Part shown: positions 1-8,330 of the stretch, in pieces
How positions within the stretch are numbered: the first letter of the stretch is position 1
How the letters are laid out: each line of letters opens with the position of its first letter
Source of the DNA: Paraplanobispora siamensis
GTDB lineage: Bacteria; Actinomycetota; Actinomycetes; Streptosporangiales; Streptosporangiaceae
Reading direction: 5' to 3'
Assembly (NCBI RefSeq): GCF_016863175.1
Contig: NZ_BOOJ01000040.1
Coordinates: forward strand, 124,001 to 188,000
Length of the DNA stretch: 64,000 nucleotides
Translations under genes and position numbers: made by a program
Notes under the pieces: model-generated
The model's input: only the letters and a program-made list of their open reading frames with translations
Told to the model about the DNA's origin: nothing
Database searches by the model: none

Positions 1-1155
1 GCCCAGGTCGTGACCGGCCGAGTCTCGACCGTCTGCACCGCGACCGGTCGGACCCTGGCCGTCCGGACCGCACGGCTCCCCGCCCGGATCGAGCCCGGCG
101 GAGCCGGACACGGACACGGACCCGCCCGCCTCCGCCCCGTCGTTGACGACCTCCGCCACCAGCTCGTCGCGGCCGTAGGTGACGACGACGCGGGCACCGG
201 CACCCCCGGCGTGCTTGCGCACGTTCGTCAGGGCCTCCTGGATCACGCGGTAGGCGGACAGGCCCACCTCCGGCGGCAGCGGTCGCGGTTCACCGGCGAT
301 CCGGAGACTGACGTCCAGCCCGGTGCCCCTGACCTGATGGACCAGCTCGTCCAGGCGGGCCAGGTCCGGACGGAAGGGCTCCGAGCCGTGATCTCCGCTG
401 TCGCGCAGGACCCCCAGCATGAGCTGGAGCTCACGGATCGCCTCGCGTCCCGCCTCCTCGATCCCGGACAGCATGTCGCGCTCGCGTTCCCGCTCCGTGC
501 CGAGCAGCATCCGCACCCCGCCCGCGTGCAGGGTCATGACGCTCACGTTGTGCGAGATGACGTCGTGGAGCTCCCGGGCGATCCTGGCGCGTTCCCCCTC
601 CACCGCTCGCCGGGCCCGCTCCTCGCGCTCCACCTCCAGCCGAGTGGCGTGCTCGGTGAGCCGCAGCGTCTGGTCGATCTGGCGGCGCAGCAGGATGCCG
701 CTGCCGTACGCCACGCCCACGAAGATCGCGCTGATCATGGTCTCGGCGACGTCGCCGCCGTTCAGCGTCAGCAGGAAGACGTACGCCCCCAGCACGCAGC
801 CCAGTCCCATCGCCCCCTGAGGGCTGCGCAGCTCCCTCGCGCTGGCCACGGTGTGGATGAGGATCAGCATGGAGTAGAGATGCCAGGCGGCGTAGTACCC
901 GTCATCCGTGACATGCCGTACGGCCAGGCCGATCGCGATCAGGACCAGCAACATGACCGCGGGAAAGCGGCGCCGCGCCAGCAGCGTCGTCCCGGCCGCG
1001 ACCGCTCCCGCCGCCCACGGCACCGGGTCGTGGATCTGGCCGTAGTCCGGCCCCTGGCGGCCGAAGGACTCGACGAGCCCGGCGATCGTCACGGCAAGGG
1101 AGAGCAGCAGGTCCAGCCGGGTCGGCCGCCAGTGACCGGGTGCCGGCCTCAGCAC
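1..1155 (-). CDS. Sensor histidine kinase, NarL/DesK type (C-terminus beyond window)
   Basis: Membrane sensor kinase that would phosphorylate the response regulator encoded immediately upstream. The frame is open from a GTG at 1155 to the window edge, giving 385 residues. The first ~130 residues are hydrophobic with several membrane spans. The HisKA_3 dimerisation box reads ARIARELHDVISHNVS with the phospho-acceptor His at residue 197. It is followed by the ATPase N box QEALTNVRKHA near residue 312 and the VNDGA Asp-box. After that comes a Gly/Asp/Ser-rich low-complexity stretch of ~40 residues that reaches position 1, so the glycine-rich G box is outside the window. The start overlaps the regulator stop by 7 bases, indicating one operon. 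The signal sensed is unknown. Confidence 0.9.
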   Translation of the reverse strand, partial: MLRPAPGHWRPTRLDLLLSLAVTIAGLVESFGRQGPDYGQIHDPVPWAAGAVAAGTTLLARRRFPAVMLLVLIAIGLAVRHVTDDGYYAAWHLYSMLILIHTVASARELRSPQGAMGLGCVLGAYVFLLTLNGGDVAETMISAIFVGVAYGSGILLRRQIDQTLRLTEHATRLEVEREERARRAVEGERARIARELHDVISHNVSVMTLHAGGVRMLLGTERERERDMLSGIEEAGREAIRELQLMLGVLRDSGDHGSEPFRPDLARLDELVHQVRGTGLDVSLRIAGEPRPLPPEVGLSAYRVIQEALTNVRKHAGGAGARVVVTYGRDELVAEVVNDGAEAGGSVSVSGSAGLDPGGEPCGPDGQGPTGRGADGRDSAGHDLG

Positions 1156-1817
1156 GTCTGCTCCTTCGCCCCGGGCCGTACGATCCCGGTCTCATAAGCG
1201 AAGACGACCGCCTGCACCCGGTCGCGCAGGCCGAGTTTGTGCAGGACCCGGCCGGAGTGGGTCCTGACGGTCGCCTCACCGATGCGCAGCTCGTTCGCGA
1301 TCTCGGAGTTGCACAGCCCCCGCCCCAGCAGGTGCAGCACCTGCGACTCCCGTTCGGTGAGCTCCGCCAGCTCGGGCGGGGTGACCGGCTCGGCCTGCGC
1401 GGCGAACGAGGCGATCACCCGTACGGTGGCCGCCGGGTCGATGAGCGCGTCCCCGGCCGCCGCGATCCGGATGGCCGAGACCAGCTGCTCCGGCGGGGAG
1501 CTCTTCAGCAGGAAGCCGTTCACCCCCGCGCGCAGCGACGCGTGCAGGTTGCCGTCGGTGCCGAAGGTCGTCAACATGACGATCTTCGGTGGGCCGGGAT
1601 CCGCGAGCAGCAGCCGGGCGGCGCCGAGCCCGTCCAGGTGGGGCATCGCGATGTCCATCAGCAGCACGTCCGGCCGGAGCCGCCGGACCAGGGCGACAGC
1701 CTGCCGCCCGTCGGCGGCCTCGCCGACGACCTCGACACCGGGAGCCATCTCCACGACCAGGCGCAGCCCGGTGCGGATCATCGCCTGGTCGTCGGCGATG
1801 ACCACTTTGATCGTCAT
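1149..1817 (-). CDS. NarL/FixJ-family response regulator
   Basis: DNA-binding response regulator of 222 residues, first gene of a two-gene operon with the kinase that overlaps its 3' end. The receiver domain (1-120) has the acidic pair Asp9/Asp10, the phosphorylation site Asp55 in LLMDIAMP, a Thr pair at 83-84 and Lys105 in FLLKSS. The C-terminal LuxR-type helix-turn-helix (~150-205) starts with LTERESQVLHLL. Length and layout are typical of the family. Targets are unknown. The nearby MacB-type transporter is one possible target, but another two-component system lies closer to that transporter, so this stays a guess. Confidence 0.92.
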   Translation of the reverse strand: MTIKVVIADDQAMIRTGLRLVVEMAPGVEVVGEAADGRQAVALVRRLRPDVLLMDIAMPHLDGLGAARLLLADPGPPKIVMLTTFGTDGNLHASLRAGVNGFLLKSSPPEQLVSAIRIAAAGDALIDPAATVRVIASFAAQAEPVTPPELAELTERESQVLHLLGRGLCNSEIANELRIGEATVRTHSGRVLHKLGLRDRVQAVVFAYETGIVRPGAKEQTC

Positions 1818-2022
1818 GAGTGCTTCCGTCTCCCGTCACGCATACGGAGAACCTATGGAATCGGTGGCTGACCAGCACCCATCCGGAGCAGGACGCGCAC
1901 CGGAGGCCGGGTCACCCGCAGTGCTGACCCGGCCTCCGCCCCGGGGAGGACGCGCGGGGCCCGGGCTCTGCCGGAACGGGAACCGGGCGGCCGCGGGAGG
2001 CGGAAGATCCAGGAGATGTGCC

Positions 2023-3564
2023 CTAACCGGGGAGGGCTCCCGCGGCGCGGTCGAGGGCTCCGCGCAGGGCCGTACCGGAGAAGGCGGGCAGCACCGCGGC
2101 CAGGTGGCCGTCCGGCCGGACCAGGTGAACGCCGTCGCCGCAGGCGCGCAGCGCACCGGTCACCACGCCTTCGGCGTCGATGTCGCTCAGGCCGTACACC
2201 TCGACGGGCACCGTGCCCGCGCAGGCCGAGCGGGCCGCCTCGACGCGGTCGGCGCGTGCGGTGAACACGACGAACCCCGAACCGAAGAGCCGCCTCAGCC
2301 GCGTCGGGCGCCCCGCCACGACCACCGGTCCGTCGGGGCAGATGACTCCCGGCACCGGCGGGCGTGCCATGCCCGGTTCGGTCGGCACGGGCTCACCGGA
2401 GGTGGTCAGGGGCGAGTCCGAGTACCAGTACGGCTCGGCCAGCTTGCCGGAGTCGATCTCGGCGCGGGCGGCGGGATCGGTCAGTGCCCGGGTGAGCGCC
2501 GAACGCCGTGCCTGCCGTCCGGCCTCGTCCTGCGGTACCAGGAAGGCCATGGTGTTCCCGGTGACCCTCAGGTTCTCCATGGCGGCGGCCCGCCGCTCCA
2601 GGCCGTAGCTCTCCAGCAGGGTCTCGCCGCCCAACGCGATCTTCCAGGCCAGGTTCTCGGCGTCCTGGATGCCGGAGTTCAGGCCACGGGCGCCGAAGGG
2701 CGCGTACAGGTGCGCGGCGTCCCCGGCCAGGAAGACCCGGCCGTCCCGGAAGCGGGAGGCGACCCGCTCGTGGAAGCGGTAGAGCGACCGCCAGACGATC
2801 TCGTACGGCCGGTCGCCGGTGATCCGGCGCACCATGGCGTCGATGTCGGCGGTGGCCGCGTCGAACGCGGGCGGCACCTGCCAGTCGATGCGCCAGACGG
2901 AGTCCGGGCACGGGTGGACCAGGACCTGCCGGCCGGGGTTCCACGGCGGGTCGAAGGAGAAGCGGCGCTCGTCGGGGAAGGGCAGCGCGGCCTTGATGTC
3001 GCAGATGAGGAACAGGTCGTCGAAGGACCGGCCGGGGAAGCCGATCCCGGCCAGCCGGCGGACGGTGCTGCGTGCGCCGTCCGCGCCGACCAGGCAGGTG
3101 CCTCGCACGCGCACCCGGCCGGTCGCCGTCGCGGCGTCGACCTCGACGCCGCCGGCGTCCTGGCGGTAGCCGGTGACAGAGTGACCCGGGTGGAGCTCGA
3201 CCAGCGGCTCGTCCCGGGCCCGGGCCAGCAGGAACTCCTCCACCCGGGCCTGGGAGATGTTGATCCACGGCGGGAAGAGGCTTCTGCCCGGGGCCGGGAA
3301 GGTGACGGCGAACAGTTCCCGCTCCCGGTAGTAGGTGCGGCCGGTGGTCCAGGTGACGCCCTCGGCCACCATGTCCTCGGCGCAGCCGACGCGGTCGAGG
3401 ACGTCCAGCACGTCGCGCTGGAAGCAGATCGCCCTCGATCCCTCCGCCTCCCTGTGCGGCCGGGCCTCCAGCACCGTGCTCGGCACCCGCCAGCGGGCCA
3501 GCAGCAACGCCAGCGTCAGGCCCACCGGCCCGGCTCCGGCGATCACGACTGCAGGGCGTTCCAT
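2023..3564 (-). CDS. FAD-dependent aromatic-ring monooxygenase (PHBH/PheA fold)
   Basis: Flavoprotein hydroxylase of 513 residues, class A (p-hydroxybenzoate hydroxylase fold), expected to use NAD(P)H and O2 to hydroxylate an aromatic or polyketide-like substrate. The N-terminal dinucleotide-binding motif GAGPVG is at residues 10-15. A DG motif in LVGADGARSTVR lies near 160. The flavin ribityl-binding GD motif (LAGDAAHLYAPFGARGLNSG) lies around 270-295. A C-terminal thioredoxin-like tail is consistent with the PheA/TetX-like subgroup. It overlaps the 3' end of the MBL-fold gene upstream by 22 bases, so the two are co-transcribed and probably act in one catabolic or detoxifying step. The substrate cannot be read from the sequence. 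Confidence 0.88.
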   Translation of the reverse strand: MERPAVVIAGAGPVGLTLALLLARWRVPSTVLEARPHREAEGSRAICFQRDVLDVLDRVGCAEDMVAEGVTWTTGRTYYRERELFAVTFPAPGRSLFPPWINISQARVEEFLLARARDEPLVELHPGHSVTGYRQDAGGVEVDAATATGRVRVRGTCLVGADGARSTVRRLAGIGFPGRSFDDLFLICDIKAALPFPDERRFSFDPPWNPGRQVLVHPCPDSVWRIDWQVPPAFDAATADIDAMVRRITGDRPYEIVWRSLYRFHERVASRFRDGRVFLAGDAAHLYAPFGARGLNSGIQDAENLAWKIALGGETLLESYGLERRAAAMENLRVTGNTMAFLVPQDEAGRQARRSALTRALTDPAARAEIDSGKLAEPYWYSDSPLTTSGEPVPTEPGMARPPVPGVICPDGPVVVAGRPTRLRRLFGSGFVVFTARADRVEAARSACAGTVPVEVYGLSDIDAEGVVTGALRACGDGVHLVRPDGHLAAVLPAFSGTALRGALDRAAGALPG

Positions 3565-4505
3565 ACTTCCCGGTCCCTCTCGGCGGTCCAGATCACCGGG
3601 CGCTCGATGCCGGACAGCTCATCCCACAGGCGCGAGACGTTGAACGGCAGGCAGTGCTCGAAGATCGGCCAGCGGCCGTAGCGGGGCTCCAGGGCGGCGT
3701 GCACCGCCGCGAACGCCTCCTTGAGCGTGCCGCGCGCGGCGTGCACCCGGCCGGTCTCCTCCAGCATGGTGCGCAGGAAGGCGCGGGTCTGCTCGATGGC
3801 GGCCTCCACCGCGGGGCGGCCGCGGGCGACCGCTCCGCGCCCGCCGACGAGCGCCTCCGCGCCGAAGGCGGCGACGCGATCGAGCGTGGTCGTGGCCCAC
3901 GGGCGGTGGAAGGCGTCGCCGGTGTACAGCGCGGCCTGGGCCTCGACCAGGTCCCCGGCGAACATGATCTTGTGACGGGGCAGCCAGGCCACGAGGTCGC
4001 CCTCGGTATGGCCGCGCCCGCAGTGGGCCAGGACCAGCTCGCCGCGGTCCCCGCCCAGGTCGACGGTGAGCCGGTCGGAGAACGTCACGGTCGGCCAGGT
4101 CAGGCCGGGGATCGAGTCCGGCTCCCGGAACAGCCGGGGCATCCGGCCCAGCTCGGAGGCCCAGTCCTGCTTTCCGCGCTCGGCGATGAGCCTGCGGGTG
4201 TTGTCGTGCGCGATGACCACGCCGGCACCGAAGGCCGAGGCGCCCAGGGTGCGCACCGCGTGATAGTGCGACAGGACCAGATAACGCACCGGCTTGCCGG
4301 TGTGCTCACGCAGCCGCTCCAGCCACGCGCCGGCGGCGACCGGGGTGGCCATGGCCTCGAAGCACACCAGGAAGTCCTCACCCTCGACTGCGCCGACGTT
4401 GGGGTCGCCCTCGGCGGTCAGGGCGTAGACACCGTCGGCGAGCACCTCCAGGGTCTGCTGCTTGTCGGCCAGGTCGGCGGAGGAGGCGAACGGCTTTGCA
4501 GTCAT
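3543..4505 (-). CDS. Metallo-beta-lactamase-fold hydrolase with atypical metal motif
   Basis: Cytoplasmic 320-residue protein with the MBL fold, first gene of a two-gene operon with the FAD monooxygenase. The usual HxHxDH motif appears as SHYHAVR, with His80 and His82 kept but Val84-Arg85 in place of Asp-His. His166 (GRGHTEGD) and Asp185 (MFAGDLVE) supply further ligands. The C-terminal half is helical and longer than in simple lactamases. Loss of the second metal site residues suggests a mononuclear or altered enzyme; the rest of the fold is well kept, so it is not a decayed gene. Pairing with a hydroxylase suggests hydrolysis or ring-opening of an oxidised product, which is inference. Confidence 0.82.
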   Translation of the reverse strand: MTAKPFASSADLADKQQTLEVLADGVYALTAEGDPNVGAVEGEDFLVCFEAMATPVAAGAWLERLREHTGKPVRYLVLSHYHAVRTLGASAFGAGVVIAHDNTRRLIAERGKQDWASELGRMPRLFREPDSIPGLTWPTVTFSDRLTVDLGGDRGELVLAHCGRGHTEGDLVAWLPRHKIMFAGDLVEAQAALYTGDAFHRPWATTTLDRVAAFGAEALVGGRGAVARGRPAVEAAIEQTRAFLRTMLEETGRVHAARGTLKEAFAAVHAALEPRYGRWPIFEHCLPFNVSRLWDELSGIERPVIWTAERDREVWNALQS

Positions 4506-4662
4506 GAACGAGCTTTACATCTCACCATCGCCGATGGCCAGGGCACAGGCTTGCCGGTGTGGCGAGCGAACCCCCACCGGCCACACTCCGGCCACGCTTC
4601 CGGTCTCGGCCATCAGTGCGTACGGCCGCCGCCGGTCTTCAATGCGATGTGGGCGGTGGACG

Positions 4663-4744
4663 TCTCCCTGGGAGATCCGGCCCTCCGCCCAGGGAGACCC
4701 GGCCCTCCGCGTCCGGCGCGGAGAGCTCTTCGCGCCGGACGCGG
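4663..4744 (-). terminator. Double hairpin after the ABC transporter operon
   Basis: Two consecutive perfect inverted repeats lie just downstream of the permease stop. The distal one is a 10-bp stem (4663-4672 with 4688-4697). The proximal one is a 14-bp stem (4707-4720 with 4731-4744) with a 10-base loop. There is no U-tract, as is usual in GC-rich actinomycetes. They sit between two genes on the same strand and probably end the transporter transcript before the MBL-fold gene. Confidence 0.7.
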
Positions 4745-4765
4745 GGGGTCACAGCCCCCGTCTGA

Positions 4766-7330
4766 TCAACGGGTGCGGCGGACGGCCGCCAGGGTCGGGA
4801 TCGCGGCGGCGGTCACGGCCAGCACCAGGCAACCGCCGACGACGGCGAGCACGATCGGCCACGGGATGACCAGCTCCACCGGTGCGCCGATCTGCCTGGT
4901 CATCGCGGAGCCCATACCCAGCAGCGCGGGCAGCGCGACCACCACGCCCAGCGCGGCGCCCAGCCCCGCCACGATCACCGACTCGGCCGTGACCGTCCCG
5001 AGCACCTGCCGGGGAGTGGCCCCCGACATCCGCAGCACCCGGAAGTCGGAGGCCCGGTCCACGGTGGACATCACCATCGTGTTCGCGATCGACAGGCCGG
5101 TGTAGCCCACCGCCATGCCGGCCAGGATCAAGGTGAAGATCCAGACCAGCCGGTCGTCCTCGGTGCGGGCCTGCCTCGCGTAGGCGCCGGGGTCGAGCAC
5201 CCGCCCGCCGATCACCTCGTCCCGCACGCCGATCACCTCGTCCCGCACGGCGCCGTCGACGAGGATCTCCGGGGTCAGCGCCGAAGGGTCGTGGGACCGT
5301 ACGGTGTCCCGGGACAGCAGGATGGGGGTCGGTGCGTCGGCGACGACGGCCGTCACGGGCAGCGTCTCGCTGCGGCCGTCCTCGAAGGTCAGCGGGAGCC
5401 GTGTCCCGGGCCGCCATCCGCGCTCGTCCGCCAGCCACCGCGCCACGATCACCCCTCCTCCGCCCGCAGCCTCGCGCTTTCCGCTCTCACCCGTGGCTTC
5501 GTGCTCTCCGCCTTCGCCCACGGCCTCGTGTTCTCCGTCCTCGTCCGTGGTCCCGTGCTCTCCTCCCTCGTCCGCACCGGCGGTCTCCGCAGGGCGGTCG
5601 TCGCCCTTCTCCGCCGTCTCCAGTGCGCCCTCGACGACCCGCAGCCGGTCCGCCGCACGGGTCAGCGTCTCGGAGGTGATCCCGGAGGCCTCCAACGGCG
5701 GCAGGCCCTCGGCGTACACCGTGGTCGGCAGCAGCGCGATCCCGTCCGCCGCGGCGACGGCGGCGTCCGACAGGCCGGGCGTGCCGTCCGGCAGGACGAC
5801 CGCATCGGCCCGGACCGCCGTGGTGCGGTCCGTCGCGACCGCGGCCGCGGTCGTCTGGGTCATGCCGGTGACCAGCGTGGCGAAGCCCACCGTCACCAGC
5901 ACCGGCGCGGTCGTGGCGGCGGTGCGCCGTACGGCCGCCAGCATGCCCTCGCGCACCAGCACGCCGGTGGCGCCCCGTGTCCGCGACAGCGGCCAGGTGA
6001 CCACCCGCACGACCGGCGGGATGATCGCGGGGGCCAGCAGGGTCAGGCCCACGATCAGGGCCATCGCGGCGTACAGGGTGAGGTTCACGGCCGCGCCGGG
6101 TTCGGCCCCGGCCGTGGCCACGGCGCACGCGATGCCGGTCGCGGTGAACGCCGCTCCGGCGATCCACCGGGACGGGGTCATCGTCCGCCGCTCCACGCTC
6201 GCCTCACGCAGCGCCTCCAGCGGGCGTGCCCGGCCCGCCCTGCGGGAGGCCGACCAGACGGCGAGCAGGGCGACGACCAGACCGGCCGCGAACGAGGCGG
6301 CCAGCGGCCAGGCCTCGATCCGCACCGAGAAGCCCGGCGGCTCGAACCCCGCCTCGACCAGCAGGTCGCCGAGCACGGGCGCCAGCGCGGTCCCGAGCGC
6401 CACCCCGGCCACGGCGGCGACGGAGCCGACCGCCAGCGCCTCGCCGTACACCATCCGCCGCACCTGCCGGGGCGTGGCCCCGACCAGCCGCAGCAGGCCG
6501 AACTCCCGCCGTCGCTGGACCACGCCGAACGCGAACGTGGACGCCACCACGAAGATCGAAGCGAACCCGGCCAGGACGGTCATGCCCGTCAGGACCTGCG
6601 TGCCGATCCACCGGATCCGCTCGTCGCTCCTCGGCTCCAGCGCCGAGCGCGCGTCCCCGGACAGCACTTCGCCCCGGCCGCCGACGATCTCACGGGCCGC
6701 CCTCTCGATCTGTGCGAGGTCCGCTCCGGCCTCGGTGACCAGCCCGATGACCCGCACCCCACCGGACAGCCGGGCCGCCTCAGCGTCGGTCACGTGGAAA
6801 CCGGGCGCGTCCAGGGTGCCGGTCACGGTGTACGGCGCGGGCCCGGCGGCGGTGAGCAGGGTGACCGGGGAACCGGGGGAGAGGCCGAGATCCCTGTCGA
6901 GCACGACCTCACCGGGTCGCTGCGGAGCCCGGCCCGCCACCGGCTCGTACGGCGCCAGCGCGGTGCTCGCCCAGCCGTACCCGCGCAGATCTGCGGGGAC
7001 GGGACGGCCTGCGGCGACGGCCTGGGCGTAGAAGGAGCGGTCGGGCACGGCCGCCGCCACACCCGGGATCGCACGCAGGCGGCCGGTGAGCTCCGCGACG
7101 GTCTCCGGGGACCAGGGCCGATCCTCCAGGAAGAAGCCCTCGACCTGCTCGACGACCGGCGTGCGGACCAGCACGCCGGCCCCCGCGTATCTGTCCGGGA
7201 CGTGAGGTGAGGCCGACACGTGGACCAGGGCCGTCATCGAGATGAGCGCCACCCCCAGGCAGAGGGTGACGAACGCCCCGGCGAACCCGCTCCACCGCCC
7301 CCGCACCGTCTCCAGGCCCATGCTCAGCAC
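4766..7330 (-). CDS. ABC transporter permease, FtsX/MacB type, duplicated
   Basis: Integral membrane permease of 854 residues, with one N-terminal span, a long extracytoplasmic domain and two FtsX cores of three to four spans each (~250-370 and ~400-480, with the last core near the C-terminus). The sequence GATPRQV occurs in both FtsX halves, as expected for this internally duplicated family. Such permeases pump antimicrobial peptides or lipophilic compounds out, or work on envelope remodelling. A Glu/Gly/His-rich low-complexity insert (about residues 575-627, repeats of GGEHE-like units) lies in the second extracytoplasmic loop. The start overlaps the ATPase stop by 7 bases, so both are made from one transcript. 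Confidence 0.9.
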   Translation of the reverse strand: MLSMGLETVRGRWSGFAGAFVTLCLGVALISMTALVHVSASPHVPDRYAGAGVLVRTPVVEQVEGFFLEDRPWSPETVAELTGRLRAIPGVAAAVPDRSFYAQAVAAGRPVPADLRGYGWASTALAPYEPVAGRAPQRPGEVVLDRDLGLSPGSPVTLLTAAGPAPYTVTGTLDAPGFHVTDAEAARLSGGVRVIGLVTEAGADLAQIERAAREIVGGRGEVLSGDARSALEPRSDERIRWIGTQVLTGMTVLAGFASIFVVASTFAFGVVQRRREFGLLRLVGATPRQVRRMVYGEALAVGSVAAVAGVALGTALAPVLGDLLVEAGFEPPGFSVRIEAWPLAASFAAGLVVALLAVWSASRRAGRARPLEALREASVERRTMTPSRWIAGAAFTATGIACAVATAGAEPGAAVNLTLYAAMALIVGLTLLAPAIIPPVVRVVTWPLSRTRGATGVLVREGMLAAVRRTAATTAPVLVTVGFATLVTGMTQTTAAAVATDRTTAVRADAVVLPDGTPGLSDAAVAAADGIALLPTTVYAEGLPPLEASGITSETLTRAADRLRVVEGALETAEKGDDRPAETAGADEGGEHGTTDEDGEHEAVGEGGEHEATGESGKREAAGGGGVIVARWLADERGWRPGTRLPLTFEDGRSETLPVTAVVADAPTPILLSRDTVRSHDPSALTPEILVDGAVRDEVIGVRDEVIGGRVLDPGAYARQARTEDDRLVWIFTLILAGMAVGYTGLSIANTMVMSTVDRASDFRVLRMSGATPRQVLGTVTAESVIVAGLGAALGVVVALPALLGMGSAMTRQIGAPVELVIPWPIVLAVVGGCLVLAVTAAAIPTLAAVRRTR

Positions 7331-8166
7331 GACGCCTCCAGGACGGCCATGCGGGCCGCGATCGCCTCGGCGCCCAGCTCCCGCCTCACCGGGCCGGAGC
7401 CGCCGTCGCCCTCCCGGCCCCCGGGACCGGCGTCACGGACGGGGAGGTCGGCGGTGGCGAACTCGTCCACCACCCGGCCGTCGGCCAGCAGGAGCACCCG
7501 GTCGGCGTGGGCGGCGGCGACCGGGTCGTGGGTCACCATGATCACCGTCTGGCGCCGATGGTCGGTCAGGGAGCGCAGCAGCCGGAGCACGTCCCGTGAG
7601 GTCCTGCTGTCCAGCGCGCCCGTGGGCTCGTCGGCGAAGAGCACCGCGGGCCCGGTGATCAGCGCCCTGGCGATCGCCACCCGCTGCTGCTCCCCGCCGG
7701 ACAGCTCGCCGGGCCGGTGCCCGGCCCGTCCCGCCAGGCCCACCTCGGCCAGCGCGGCGCGCACCTCCGTGCCCCGGGGCCGGATCCCGGCCAGCCTCAG
7801 CGGCAGGGCCACGTTCTGCTCGGCGGTCAGGGCCGAGACGAGGTTGAAGGACTGGAACACGAACCCGATCCGCTTCCTGCGCAGCAGCGTCAGGGCGGTC
7901 TCGTCCAGCGGGCCGAGGTCGGTCCCGTCAATGATCACTTTGCCGTCGGTGGGCCGGTCGAGCCCGGCCGCACAGTGCAGCAGGGTGGACTTGCCGGACC
8001 CGGAGGGGCCCATCACGGCGGTGAAGGTGCCCGCCTGGAAGGAGACGGTCATATCGTCCAGCGCGGTCACCTCGCCCGCCGCGGAGCCGTACACCTTGCG
8101 CACCGACCACAGCTGGACAGGCTCGGCCGCCGCCGCGCGGGGCGCGGTGGAAGGGGAAGTCGTCAT
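7324..8166 (-). CDS. ABC transporter ATP-binding protein (MacB/LolD type)
   Basis: ATPase partner of the FtsX-type permease, 280 residues from the ATG at 8166. Walker A GPSGSGKST is at 53-61, the Q-loop Gln at 105, signature LSGGEQQ at 155-161, Walker B AVLFADE at 174-180 and the switch His at 213. The frame is open further upstream, but those 38 codons lack ABC character and run into the divergent promoter region, so the ATG preceding TTSPSTAPR is preferred. No Shine-Dalgarno is visible, so a leaderless or near-leaderless mRNA is possible. It is divergent from a histidine kinase gene 164 bases away, a layout often seen when the kinase controls the transporter. Confidence 0.92.
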   Translation of the reverse strand: MTTSPSTAPRAAAAEPVQLWSVRKVYGSAAGEVTALDDMTVSFQAGTFTAVMGPSGSGKSTLLHCAAGLDRPTDGKVIIDGTDLGPLDETALTLLRRKRIGFVFQSFNLVSALTAEQNVALPLRLAGIRPRGTEVRAALAEVGLAGRAGHRPGELSGGEQQRVAIARALITGPAVLFADEPTGALDSRTSRDVLRLLRSLTDHRRQTVIMVTHDPVAAAHADRVLLLADGRVVDEFATADLPVRDAGPGGREGDGGSGPVRRELGAEAIAARMAVLEASC

Positions 8167-8330
8167 GGGACAAGCCAACGGCGGACCGGCCCCCGGCGCA
8201 CTGGCGGTGACGCGAGGAACGGGACTACACCTGGCACTACTGTGCAGCGCGTGCGGGACGGCTACGGTCGAAGCATGCATCCCCTTTCCGGCACCCCCCG
8301 CACCTCACCGCGGGAGACGGGCCGGGACAC

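Noticed and set aside
1237-3681. 814-codon plus-strand frame over the response regulator and monooxygenase genes
   Set aside because: The opposite strand has clear REC/HTH and FAD motifs; this frame has none.
4506-4765. A small gene between the MBL-fold and permease genes
   Set aside because: Frames here are short, lack Shine-Dalgarno support and overlap the double hairpin; only terminator structure is credible.
8167-8280. Upstream extension of the ABC ATPase to 8280
   Set aside because: The extra 38 residues lack family similarity and would cover most of the divergent regulatory gap.
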